Part shown: one piece after another, positions 33,875 to 41,948 of the stretch
Layout: the number at the start of each line of letters is the position of its first letter
Numbering within the stretch: position 1 is the stretch's first letter
Notes under the pieces: generated by a model
What the model was told of the DNA's origin: nothing
Database searches by the model: none
Seen by the model: only the letters and a program-made list of their open reading frames with translations
NCBI GenBank assembly: GCA_902479065.1
Contig: CABSNM010000011.1
Coordinates: forward strand, 1 to 64,000
Direction of reading: 5' to 3'
From: an uncultured Collinsella sp.
Lineage (GTDB): Bacteria; Actinomycetota; Coriobacteriia; Coriobacteriales; Coriobacteriaceae
DNA: 64,000 nt
Program-made: the position numbers and the translations under genes

Positions 33875-35209
33875 ATGAGCACACAGACCGAACCCAAGCT
33901 CGTCACGCAAATCGACTTCGCCCGCGCCGGGCAGATCACACCGCAGATGAAGGAAGTCGCCGAGCGCGAGCATCGCGACCCCGAGTACATCCGCGAGCGC
34001 GTGGCCGACGGCCGCATCGCCATTCCCGCCAACATCGTGCACATCAAAAAGGGCATGCGCGCCTTTGGTGTCGGCGAGGGCCTGTCCACCAAGGTCAACG
34101 TCAACCTGGGCATCTCGGGCGACAAGGCCGACGCCGCAGAGGAATGGAAGAAAGTCAAGATCGCCGAGGACTTTGGCGCCGACGCCATCATGGACCTCTC
34201 CAACTCGGGCAAAACACGCCAGTTCCGCCAGCAGCTCATCGACGAGACGCCGCTCATGGTGGGCACCGTCCCCATGTACGATGCCATCGGCTACATGGAA
34301 AAACCGCTGGTCAAGCTTACCAAGGATGACTTGTTCGAGGTCGTGCGCGCGCATGCCGAGGACGGCGTGGACTTTATGACCATCCACTGCGGCATCAACA
34401 AGTCGGTCACCAAGACCTTTAAGGAGACCGGCCGCCTTATGAACATCGTGAGCCGCGGAGGCTCGCTGCTGTTTGGCTGGATGGAGGTCACCGGTAACGA
34501 GAACCCGTTCTATGAGTTCTACGACGAGTTGCTCGAAATCTGCCACGAGTACGACGTGACGATTTCGCTTGGCGACTCCTGCCGCCCGGGCTGTCTCTAC
34601 GACTCCAACGACGCAACCGAGACCGCCGAGATGATCGAGCTGGGCAAGCTGTGCAAGCGCGCATGGGCCGTCGGCGTCCAGGTTATGGTCGAGGGACCGG
34701 GCCACATGGCGCTCGACGAGATCGCCGCCAACATGAAGCTGCAGAAGCGCCTGTGCCACAACGCCCCGTTCTATGTGCTGGGGCCGCTGGTGACCGATAT
34801 CGGCGTAGGCTACGACCACATCACCGCTGCCATCGGCGGCGCCATCTCCGCGAGCTCCGGTGCCGACTTCCTGTGCTACGTAACGCCCGCCGAGCACCTG
34901 TGCCTGCCTAACGCCCAAGACGTGCTCGATGGCCTTATGGCCACTAAGATTGCCGCGCACGCCGCCGACATCGCCAAGAAGGTGCCGCACGCCCGCGACA
35001 TGGACGACAAGATGGGCCAGGCGCGCCGCAAGCTCGACTGGGATGCCATGTGGAAGTGCGCTCTCGACCCTGTCACCGGTAAGAAGCGCTACGAGGAGTC
35101 CCCTGCCGCCACTGAGGGCACCTGCACCATGTGCGGCAAGATGTGTGCTGTCCGCACCGTCAACAAGGTGTTCGAGGGCACGACGATCGATCTTGGCATG
35201 GAGGATTAG
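33875..35209 (+). CDS. thiC: Phosphomethylpyrimidine synthase
   Basis: 444 residues. The radical-SAM [4Fe-4S] motif is at the C-terminus, CTMCGKMC (C417, C420, C424). GDSCRPGCLYDSND and EGPGHMALDEI are typical of ThiC. It rearranges aminoimidazole ribotide to HMP phosphate for thiamine. The length matches the shorter anaerobe form, which lacks the long N-terminal domain of the E. coli enzyme. Controlled by the riboswitch just upstream. Confidence 0.96.
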   Translation: MSTQTEPKLVTQIDFARAGQITPQMKEVAEREHRDPEYIRERVADGRIAIPANIVHIKKGMRAFGVGEGLSTKVNVNLGISGDKADAAEEWKKVKIAEDFGADAIMDLSNSGKTRQFRQQLIDETPLMVGTVPMYDAIGYMEKPLVKLTKDDLFEVVRAHAEDGVDFMTIHCGINKSVTKTFKETGRLMNIVSRGGSLLFGWMEVTGNENPFYEFYDELLEICHEYDVTISLGDSCRPGCLYDSNDATETAEMIELGKLCKRAWAVGVQVMVEGPGHMALDEIAANMKLQKRLCHNAPFYVLGPLVTDIGVGYDHITAAIGGAISASSGADFLCYVTPAEHLCLPNAQDVLDGLMATKIAAHAADIAKKVPHARDMDDKMGQARRKLDWDAMWKCALDPVTGKKRYEESPAATEGTCTMCGKMCAVRTVNKVFEGTTIDLGMED

Positions 35210-35304
35210 CTTTTTCGAAGCAATCGCCCGCAAGCCCGCTGCGGGGCCCGTCAATTGTTGACGTGTGAACATTTGCTAACATTTGCGTAAAGATTGCACC
35301 ACCC

Positions 35305-35345
35305 GCCCGGGTTCGGAATACAGCCGGCCCGGGCATCTTTATAAT
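35305..35345 (+). terminator. Hairpin after thiC overlapping a -10 box for thiD
   Basis: GCCCGGG (35305-35311) and CCCGGGC (35328-35334) form a stem followed by ATCTTTATAAT. The same tail contains TATAAT at 35340-35345, about 50 nt before thiD, so terminator tail and promoter may overlap. Confidence 0.5.
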
Positions 35346-35391
35346 GCGGGTTAAAAGACCCATTTGAATCCGACCGGACAAGGGAGCGAAC

Positions 35392-36222
35392 ATGGATCGC
35401 AGTAAGGTACCCGCCGTTCTATCCATCGCAGGATCCGATTCCAGCGGTGGCGCCGGCATTCAGGCCGACATCAAGACCATCACGGCGCACCGTCTGTATG
35501 CCGAGACGGCCATCACCGCCATCACAGCGCAAAACACCCTGGGCGTTACCGCCGTGCAGGATATCTCGCCAGATATCGTCGCTGCGCAAATTGACGCCGT
35601 TTTTGACGATATCCGCCCGAGCGCCGTCAAGATCGGCATGGTTTCGTCCACCGAGATTATCGAAGTTATCGCCGACCGCCTGAGCGCATGGAACGCAACC
35701 AACGTGGTCGTCGACCCCGTTATGGTCGCCACTTCGGGCGCTCGCCTCATTGCCGAGGATGCCGCCGAGGCACTCACGCGTCGCCTGTTCCCGCTGGCGA
35801 CCGTCATCACGCCCAACATTCCCGAGGCCATGGCGCTGCTCGACTACGAGGTCGATTCCGAGCGCACACAGCAAAACGCTGCCATGCTCCTCACCCGCCG
35901 CTTTGGCTGCGCGTCCCTCGTTAAGGGCGGGCATTTTGTCAACGAGGCCAACGACGTGCTAGCAGAACCCGCGCCGCTCGATGACGAGGGCAACCATCTG
36001 GGCGATCCGCTCACCACGTGGTTCCGCCACAAGCGCATCGAGACCGGCAACACGCATGGCACCGGCTGCACGCTTTCGTCCGCCATCGCCTGCGCATTGG
36101 CACAGGGCATGGATCTTGCCGACGCCGTCAACGCCGGCAAGGCTTACCTAACCGGCGCTCTCGCCGCCGGCCTTGACATGGGCAAAGGTTCCGGCCCCGT
36201 CAATCACATGTGGCAGTATTAA
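35392..36222 (+). CDS. thiD: Hydroxymethylpyrimidine / phosphomethylpyrimidine kinase
   Basis: 276 residues of the ribokinase fold. LSIAGSDSSGGAGIQADIKT at the N-terminus and GTGCTLSSAIA near the C-terminus (the catalytic anion hole) are diagnostic. It phosphorylates the HMP-P made by ThiC. Same strand as thiC, 180 nt downstream, with its own promoter candidate. Other thiamine genes are not in the window. Confidence 0.94.
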   Translation: MDRSKVPAVLSIAGSDSSGGAGIQADIKTITAHRLYAETAITAITAQNTLGVTAVQDISPDIVAAQIDAVFDDIRPSAVKIGMVSSTEIIEVIADRLSAWNATNVVVDPVMVATSGARLIAEDAAEALTRRLFPLATVITPNIPEAMALLDYEVDSERTQQNAAMLLTRRFGCASLVKGGHFVNEANDVLAEPAPLDDEGNHLGDPLTTWFRHKRIETGNTHGTGCTLSSAIACALAQGMDLADAVNAGKAYLTGALAAGLDMGKGSGPVNHMWQY

Positions 36223-36236
36223 GATCCGCAGCCCAA

Positions 36237-36273
36237 AACCACCGCAAAGGGGACAGGCACCTTTGCGGTGGTT
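36237..36273. repeat. Palindrome P1 of a palindrome cluster
   Basis: AACCACCGCAAAGG (36237-36250) and CCTTTGCGGTGGTT (36260-36273) pair perfectly around GGACAGGCA. A degenerate copy closes the cluster at 36517-36542. The GGGGACAGGCACC core resembles RAYT-associated REP sequences. Confidence 0.85.
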
Positions 36274-36282
36274 CCCACAAAC

Positions 36283-36339
36283 ATCTCGATCTGTAACAGT
36301 TAGAGTCCATTTTTCGGCCCACCTGTTACAGATCGAGAT
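36283..36339. repeat. Inverted repeat unit A of the cluster
   Basis: ATCTCGATCTGTAACAG (36283-36299) and CTGTTACAGATCGAGAT (36323-36339), perfect 17-bp arms, 23-nt loop. Confidence 0.9.
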
Positions 36340-36362
36340 ATTCAAATTCCGCTGAGAAGATA

Positions 36363-36418
36363 ATCTCGATCTGTAACAGTAACTCGGCAAAATCGACTCA
36401 AGATGTTACAGATCGAGA
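36363..36418. repeat. Inverted repeat unit B of the cluster
   Basis: Same left arm as unit A at 36363-36379; right arm TGTTACAGATCGAGA at 36404-36418. The loop resembles that of unit A read in the opposite direction. Confidence 0.9.
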
Positions 36419-36443
36419 CAAACGGCCGATATCGACCTAAATA

Positions 36444-36499
36444 ATCTCAATCTGTAACATCTAGCCCGTTTTCGGCCTTAGAACTGTTACAGATCGAGA
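36444..36499. repeat. Inverted repeat unit C of the cluster
   Basis: AATCTCAATCTGTAACA (one base different from A and B) with TGTTACAGATCGAGA at 36485-36499; loop GC-rich with TTTTCGGCC. Confidence 0.9.
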
Positions 36500-36516
36500 C
36501 AAACAAACGAATCAAG

Positions 36517-36542
36517 CCACCGCAAAGGTACCTTTGTGGTGG
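36517..36542. repeat. Palindrome P1' closing the cluster
   Basis: CCACCGCAAAGG-ta-CCTTTGTGGTGG, a degenerate and shorter copy of the palindrome at 36237, 13 nt from the stop of the SGNH hydrolase gene. Confidence 0.8.
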
Positions 36543-36554
36543 TTTGGGGCCGTG

Positions 36555-37214
36555 CTACTCACCGAGCATGTCCTGGAGCTTGGCTGCCACGGCATGTCCC
36601 AGGCTCTCATGACTTTCGGGCATCATATGCAGATAGTCGATATCGCCCGGCTCGGCAAAATCGGCGGCATTCAAAAAATCGCTGCCAAACTGCTCGGCCA
36701 CGTGCGCATAGTACTCGCCAAAATGCTCAGATGCCTCAACGGAATGCTCGTCAAAGTCGGTCATATACACATCGGCGATCTGCGGCTTGATCTTGATAGG
36801 AGCCATCAGCAGAATGCGCGGACAAGGCGCAGCGTCGGTCCACGGAAACGCGCGGACGACGCGAATCAGTGCCATGGCGCCACGGGCGATATCGGAAGCT
36901 GTCACGTTAAAGACCGTCTTACAGTCGTTGGTGCCCAGCATGATCACAATGGCGTCCAGCGGCTTATGGGCCTCGAGCAGCATCGGAAGCGCGCGAATGC
37001 CGTTGAGGTTAGTGTCCAGATGGCACATATCGTCGCGCACCGTCGTGCGGCCGTTAAGCCCCTCCTCAATCACATGCCAGCCCTCGCCCAGGTCACGCTG
37101 CGCCACGCCGCACCAGCGCACATCCTGCGCATAGCGCACCGCGGTGCCATCGCGCTTACCAGCCGGATCATAGCCATAGGTATTGCTGTCACCAAAGCAC
37201 AGAACGTTTTTCAT
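36555..37214 (-). CDS. SGNH/GDSL-type esterase
   Basis: 219 residues from the ATG at 37212-37214, preceded by AAAGGAGGGG. Block I CFGDSNTYGYD contains the nucleophile S10; NGRTT, LGTNDCK (block III) and a terminal D-x-x-H in DIDYLHMMP complete the triad. Such proteins hydrolyse acyl or acetyl esters in the cytoplasm; the substrate is unknown. Sits between a terminator and the palindrome cluster. Confidence 0.87.
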   Translation of the reverse strand: MKNVLCFGDSNTYGYDPAGKRDGTAVRYAQDVRWCGVAQRDLGEGWHVIEEGLNGRTTVRDDMCHLDTNLNGIRALPMLLEAHKPLDAIVIMLGTNDCKTVFNVTASDIARGAMALIRVVRAFPWTDAAPCPRILLMAPIKIKPQIADVYMTDFDEHSVEASEHFGEYYAHVAEQFGSDFLNAADFAEPGDIDYLHMMPESHESLGHAVAAKLQDMLGE

Positions 37215-37234
37215 CGTAAGCCCCTCCTTTAGTA

Positions 37235-37266
37235 AAAAGCCGACGGGAGCAGCCCTCCCGCCGGCT
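37235..37266 (-). terminator. Intrinsic terminator after the PARG-like gene
   Basis: GCCGGCGGGAG-ggctg-CTCCCGTCGGC followed by TTTTTAC on the minus strand. Confidence 0.88.
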
Positions 37267-37291
37267 CGACCTATCTGTCGGCCCGTACCGA

Positions 37292-38425
37292 TTACAGGTA
37301 CTTGCGCCAATCATCATCGTCCTCATCGTCCTCGGCGGCAGCCTGGGCCTGCTCGGCGGCGCGAGCAGCCGCAGCGTGTGCGGCAACCTGGGCATAGGAC
37401 TCCTCGTTACGCTCGGGGAAGCTTGCCAGCACGTGCTCGAACTTGGCGAAGTCCTCATCCCAGCGCGTAGAAGGCACGGCAAAGAACACCTGCTTGACCT
37501 TAAAGTCGCCCGATGCAAGCTCCTTACGGAAGAGCTCGGCTACGGCCTCGGCATCAAAGCCGTTATTATCGCAGCCCCAAGCACCCAGCACGAGCTTCTC
37601 ACGACCCAGCTCATCGCAGATGGCAAGGACAAAGCGGATGCGGTCGCGCAGGGCATCCAACAGGGCGTCGTCGCTCACGCGGTACTCCTGGCGGGCACGC
37701 TTGGCGTTGGGCGCGGCGGCCACGATTACGTCGGCATAGGCGTGCACATGGTTGCGGTCGAAGCGCACCGCGGGCACCACCAGCGCACGGTTGCGGTACA
37801 GCTCGCAGTTTATGTTGCGGCGACGGTTCTCACCGTACCACTTACGCTGCTTGTCGAGTACGTTGTACAGGTACGAATCGGCGCAGAGCGTCGCCTCCTG
37901 GCCCAGGTAGCCCTGGATATAGCCGCCGCCCGGATTGGTAAACGAGGCAAAGGCAAGCACGGCCATATCGCAGAACTGCGCATAGCCGCGGCCGTTATCG
38001 AGGATTGCCTGCGTGGCGGAGGCATCAAGCACAGTGACCTCGAGCAGGACTGGAGCAGCCTCCTCCGCGGGCGCGGACTCAGCCTCGTCGGCCGACTCGG
38101 TGGACTCGAATGCCACCTCAGGCTCGACCGCAGCCTCAACCTCGGCAGCCTCAACCTCGGCAGCGTCAGCCTCCACAGCCTTGGCAGCCTGCTCCTCGGC
38201 AGCCGCAGCCGCCTGGGCCTTGGCCTTCATCGCCGCGACAAAACCGGCAGGCATACCATCGAACTCGCGCACGCCGGCAAGCGAACGCTCGATGTCCTTG
38301 GCGCAGGCCTCGGACACAGCCGCCACATGGCGCTCGGCGGCCTTGGCACGCGCCTCGCGCTTGGGATTGGGCTGACCCGCTCGGTTAGACCTACGGTTAC
38401 GGTTCCTGTTGTCGACATCTGCCAT
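37292..38425 (-). CDS. TIGR02452 / microbial PARG-type protein with Ala-Glu-rich insert
   Basis: 377 residues. SFTNPGGGYIQGYLGQEATLC (from 161) is the signature of microbial-type poly(ADP-ribose) glycohydrolase domains (DUF2263), with GAWGCDNNGFDAEAVAELF further on. An N-terminal basic segment (1-35) is followed by a low-complexity Ala/Glu stretch at about 68-126 that is unusual for the family, and the C-terminus is again Ala-rich then acidic (EDDEDDDDW). Likely macrodomain-type ADP-ribose processing; the substrate is not known. Confidence 0.8.
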   Translation of the reverse strand: MADVDNRNRNRRSNRAGQPNPKREARAKAAERHVAAVSEACAKDIERSLAGVREFDGMPAGFVAAMKAKAQAAAAAEEQAAKAVEADAAEVEAAEVEAAVEPEVAFESTESADEAESAPAEEAAPVLLEVTVLDASATQAILDNGRGYAQFCDMAVLAFASFTNPGGGYIQGYLGQEATLCADSYLYNVLDKQRKWYGENRRRNINCELYRNRALVVPAVRFDRNHVHAYADVIVAAAPNAKRARQEYRVSDDALLDALRDRIRFVLAICDELGREKLVLGAWGCDNNGFDAEAVAELFRKELASGDFKVKQVFFAVPSTRWDEDFAKFEHVLASFPERNEESYAQVAAHAAAARAAEQAQAAAEDDEDDDDWRKYL

Positions 38426-38490
38426 ACGTGGCCACCTTTCCTGTCGCTGCCGCTATCGGCTTTTTCCCATCCATGATACCCCGCCACGCA

Positions 38491-38518
38491 CAAAAAAGAC
38501 GGCCCCGAAGGACCGCCT
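38491..38518 (-). terminator. Intrinsic terminator after the Bax-inhibitor-1 gene
   Basis: GGCGGTCC-ttcg-GGGCCGTC then TTTTTTG on the minus strand. Confidence 0.85.
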
Positions 38519-38564
38519 TTCGTATCGTTTTACCGTGTCCGGCAGGAAACGTCGCAACGCCGCG

Positions 38565-39260
38565 CTAGTCGCGACGACCGAGAATGTTCAGGATGCGCAG
38601 GAACACGTTGATAATGTCCACGAACAGATTGGACGCCATGAGCACCGCATTGGGCAGCGTGGGCGGCACCGTCGTGGCAACATAGGTGTCGTAGCCAATA
38701 AACCCGGCGAACACCACGATCACGATCAGATCGGTGATGGACTGCGAGACGCCCATGAACATCAGCACGATCTCGACCAGAATCGTGGCAAGCAGGATGC
38801 CAAAGCCGATGCCGTACACACGCTGGAAGAACTTGGGGAAGGTCACGCCCAGCGCACCGAAGACAAAGGTGATAGCAGCGGTGGCGATAAAGGCGGTGTT
38901 GATAGTGGGCAGGTCATAGTTGGCAAGGCCAAACGACGCGGTCAGGCCAAAGGTGCTCGCAAAGATCACGTAACCCACGAGCGACAGGCCCACGGACTGC
39001 TTGCCCGCAGCAGCCGACATCATGACGATACCGACAATAGTCAGGATAAACGAGCCAAAGACCAGTGGCAGGGCGGCGCCGCTCATCATCATGCGGGCAA
39101 ACGCCATGGTGCTCGTAAAGTAAGCACCGGCGCCCATGGCGCAAAAGCCCAAGAAGATGAGGGCAGACATGGCAAGATTGTACGCGCGCGGCGACATCTC
39201 CTTGGCGCGACTTGCGCCGGTCTCGATGGGGCCGTTCTGATAGCCCTGGATATCGTTCAT
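38565..39260 (-). CDS. Bax inhibitor-1 / YccA family membrane protein
   Basis: 231 residues from the ATG at 39258-39260 (AAAGGA). Seven hydrophobic segments, and the C-terminal FIGYDTYVAT plus LFVDIINVFLRILNILG, match the BI-1/YccA (UPF0005) family. Bacterial members are pH-sensitive calcium-leak channels or modulate the FtsH protease; the role here is inferred. Confidence 0.88.
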   Translation of the reverse strand: MNDIQGYQNGPIETGASRAKEMSPRAYNLAMSALIFLGFCAMGAGAYFTSTMAFARMMMSGAALPLVFGSFILTIVGIVMMSAAAGKQSVGLSLVGYVIFASTFGLTASFGLANYDLPTINTAFIATAAITFVFGALGVTFPKFFQRVYGIGFGILLATILVEIVLMFMGVSQSITDLIVIVVFAGFIGYDTYVATTVPPTLPNAVLMASNLFVDIINVFLRILNILGRRD

Positions 39261-39338
39261 ACTTCGTCCTTTCAAAAAGCGCACGACAGCGCCGTAGGTG
39301 ACAAGATTCCTGCCATTGTACCCGAATGCCGCACGTCC

Positions 39339-39677
39339 TTACCTACGGCGCTCGCCCTCAAGCGTACGATCAAAGGCCCAGACCCACCAACGCATCACGT
39401 GCGCTTGCGAGCCGTCCGCCCGCTCGCGCGTCTGGTCCTCCAGATACAACTCGGTCGCGTGCCCGCCAAAACGCACCTTATATGTTGCCGTACGGATGCC
39501 GTGGACCATCAGGCCAAACCCGGTGGTCGAGATAATTTCGTCGATCGTAAAACAACGGCCGTCGACCCAACAGACGGTGACCGGCACGACCTGTCCGCCC
39601 GCGAGGATGCGAGCCACGACGTCCACATACTGCTTGTGCACGCGCCGAGTTTTGCCGTCTGTCTGTCGATATTCCAT
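39339..39677 (-). CDS. Hypothetical protein (beta-rich, possibly DUF6504-like)
   Basis: 112 residues from the ATG at 39675-39677 (AGGGGG). Contains VVPVTVCWVDGRCFTIDEI, then YKVRFGGHATELYLED and RWWVWAF: a small all-beta protein with a V-x-W-x-D-G-R pattern seen in uncharacterised actinobacterial proteins. No catalytic residues evident. Independent of its neighbours. Confidence 0.6.
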   Translation of the reverse strand: MEYRQTDGKTRRVHKQYVDVVARILAGGQVVPVTVCWVDGRCFTIDEIISTTGFGLMVHGIRTATYKVRFGGHATELYLEDQTRERADGSQAHVMRWWVWAFDRTLEGERRR

Positions 39678-39865
39678 GCCCCCTATTATCGAACGCATGT
39701 TTGCATGTTGTAAAGCGAACAGACTGTGGTTTTGGGGTGTTGGGGCGCGCACGCGTGTCCTCATGGCGTGTTAGCAAAAAGAATACCCGCGGTCAACAGG
39801 GCTAATATTCAATTTTAGTGCCAAAAAATTCACTTCTCCCATCAGAACTCGGTAAAGAAACCCAT

Positions 39866-39897
39866 AGGAGGTGATACGATTTATCATGTTTTTGTAA
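39866..39897 (+). other. Perfect Shine-Dalgarno followed by a three-codon ORF upstream of pit
   Basis: AGGAGGTGAT (39866-39875) is followed after 10 nt by ATG TTT TTG TAA (39886-39897), in frame with the PiT start 42 nt downstream. It is either a start-stop regulatory element or a sign that the ancestral gene began here. Confidence 0.4.
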
Positions 39898-39927
39898 CGT
39901 GTCTGCAAACTTCGAGAAAGCCCATAT

Positions 39928-40977
39928 ATGGACGTAACGTTCTCAACCTTCCTCGGCCAAATTGTGTCGAACCCAGTCCTTGCCGTCACCGTGATTCTCG
40001 CGCTCGGCGCCATCTTCGTCAACGGATGGACCGACGCGCCCAACGCCATCGCGACCTGCGTCACTACGCGTTGCATGCCCGCCCGCGCCGCCATTCTCAT
40101 GAGCGCCGCATTCAACTTCTTGGGCGTGCTCATCATGACGCACTTTAACGCGAGCGTCGCCAACACCATCTCACATATCGTCGACTTTGGCGGAAACAGC
40201 ACCATGGCGCTTGCCTGCCTGTGCGCGGCGCTGTTCTCCATCGTCGTCTACGGTGCCACGGCATCGCGTTTTGGTATCCCCACCTCGCAAAGCCACAGCC
40301 TTATCGCCGGCCTGACCGGTGCCGCTATCGCCCTCGGCGGCGCGAACAGCGTCAACGTCCACGAGTGGATGAAGGTCATCTACGGCCTGGCGCTCTCCAT
40401 CGGCCTGGGCTTTGTCATGGGCTGGATCCTGTGCAAACTCGTCTCGATTCTGTTTGCCGCCGCCAATAGGCGACGTGCCAATGTCTTCTTTAAATACGCT
40501 CAGATCGCGAGTGCCGCGGCCATGAGCTTTATGCATGGCGCGCAGGATGGACAGAAGTTCATCGGCGTGCTCTTTTTAGGCGTGGCCTTCGCCAACGGCC
40601 AGACGAGCGTCGGCGATGCCGGCATCCCCATCTGGATTATGCTGCTGTGCTCGGCCACCATGGGCATCGGCACCAGCGTGGGCGGCGAGCGCATCATCAA
40701 GTCCGTCGGCCAGAGCATGGTCAAGCTCGAGAAGTATCAGGGATTCTCCGCCGACCTCGCGGGCGCCGCGAATCTGCTGCTTGCCACCCTTACCGGTATC
40801 CCCGTGTCCTCCACCCACATCAAGACCTGCGCCATCATGGGCGTCGGTGCCGTCAAGCGCCTTTCGGCCATCAACTTCGGCGTGGTCAAGGACATGATGT
40901 TCACCTGGTTCTTCACCTTCCCCGCCTGCGGACTCATCAGCTTTGTCATGGCCAAGCTGTTCATGATGTTCATCTAG
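39928..40977 (+). CDS. pit: PiT-family inorganic phosphate transporter
   Basis: 349 residues. Both halves carry the PiT signature: GAIFVNGWTDAPNAIAT near 27-43 and TLTGIPVSSTHIKTCAIMG in the C-terminal half. About ten membrane spans; low-affinity, cation- or proton-coupled phosphate uptake. The ribosome site directly before this ATG is weak. Followed by a DUF47 gene, the normal partner. Confidence 0.92.
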   Translation: MDVTFSTFLGQIVSNPVLAVTVILALGAIFVNGWTDAPNAIATCVTTRCMPARAAILMSAAFNFLGVLIMTHFNASVANTISHIVDFGGNSTMALACLCAALFSIVVYGATASRFGIPTSQSHSLIAGLTGAAIALGGANSVNVHEWMKVIYGLALSIGLGFVMGWILCKLVSILFAAANRRRANVFFKYAQIASAAAMSFMHGAQDGQKFIGVLFLGVAFANGQTSVGDAGIPIWIMLLCSATMGIGTSVGGERIIKSVGQSMVKLEKYQGFSADLAGAANLLLATLTGIPVSSTHIKTCAIMGVGAVKRLSAINFGVVKDMMFTWFFTFPACGLISFVMAKLFMMFI

Positions 40978-41044
40978 TCAAACCGAGCGTCCATCCGGAC
41001 CGTAATACCTCGCCCACCCGACTTCGCCTCGAAAGGACCCACTC

Positions 41045-41668
41045 ATGGCAAAGAAACCCGATTCGTTCTACTTCGACAACTACGTCGCCTGCGCCGACCT
41101 TGCCGTCCAGGCCGCTGAGCTGCTCACCAAGATTTTCGAGAACTTCGATCCCGCAAGGATTCACGATATGCTCAACAAGATGCACGCGATCGAGCATGCG
41201 GCCGATAAGAAGCACCATGAGCTTGAGGACGCTCTGCTCACGGCCTTTATCACCCCGCTTGAGCGCGAGGACCTGGACCTGATGAGTTGCTCGCTCGACA
41301 CCGTGCTCGACCGTATCGAGGGCGTCGTGCAGCGCGTCTACTTCACCAACATCCAGAGCATCCATCCCGATGCCATCGTGATCGCCCACAAGGTGACCGA
41401 CGCCTGCCGCGCCATGAAGGACCTGATGGTCGAGCTGCCCAACTACCGCAAGTCCAAGACCCTGCGCGAACTCGTCATCCAGATCAACACGATTGAGTCC
41501 GAGGCCGACGAGCTCTACATCAACGCTATGCGCAACCTGCATGTCAACGGCAAGGATCCGCTCGAGGTCATCGCCTGGCGTGACGTTTACGCCTTCCTGG
41601 AGTACTGCGCTGACTGCTGTGAGAATGTGGCCGATGTTGTGGATTCGATTGTCATGAAGAACAGTTAA
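41045..41668 (+). CDS. DUF47 (PhoU-like) accessory protein of the PiT carrier
   Basis: 207 residues, all alpha-helical, homologous to PhoU; contains KMHAIEHAADKKHHELEDALLTAFITPLEREDL and a C-terminal DVYAFLEYCADCCENVADVVDSIVM. Proteins of this family are encoded next to pit genes and regulate phosphate flux. The operon is pit-DUF47, 67 nt apart. A long inverted repeat follows the stop. Confidence 0.9.
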   Translation: MAKKPDSFYFDNYVACADLAVQAAELLTKIFENFDPARIHDMLNKMHAIEHAADKKHHELEDALLTAFITPLEREDLDLMSCSLDTVLDRIEGVVQRVYFTNIQSIHPDAIVIAHKVTDACRAMKDLMVELPNYRKSKTLRELVIQINTIESEADELYINAMRNLHVNGKDPLEVIAWRDVYAFLEYCADCCENVADVVDSIVMKNS

Positions 41669-41692
41669 TTGGGGGTACGTGCCCCACCGGTC

Positions 41693-41769
41693 GCGGGCCC
41701 GACCACTAATACCTTTTTCACTCCGGCTGCAAGCAGAGTCGTTCAAAAGGTATTAGTGGTCGGGCCCGC
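41693..41769. repeat. 25-bp perfect inverted repeat after the pit operon
   Basis: Arms 41693-41717 (GCGGGCCCGACCACTAATAC then CTTTT) and 41745-41769 are perfect complements around 27 nt. Outside them GGTACGT and ACGTACC extend the pairing with bulges to about 41674-41783. No T-run follows. Confidence 0.9.
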
Positions 41770-41948
41770 TCCCTTACGTACCGCCATTGAAACTTTGGCT
41801 GATACTTTGAAAGTGATGGGGCTTTTGTTGGCAGGGCCTTTGAGCCCGATTGGGAACTTTGGGACCGCCTTAAACGTTTGGCTGGATCGGGCTTTGGGTA
41901 CCCTTTGTTTTGCTTTGGGTTGATACACTGAATTTGGAGGGCTTGGTT

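Noticed and set aside
36283..36499. Possible CRISPR array
   Set aside because: Repeats are inverted pairs forming hairpins, there are only three units, spacing is inside the hairpins, and no cas genes are present.
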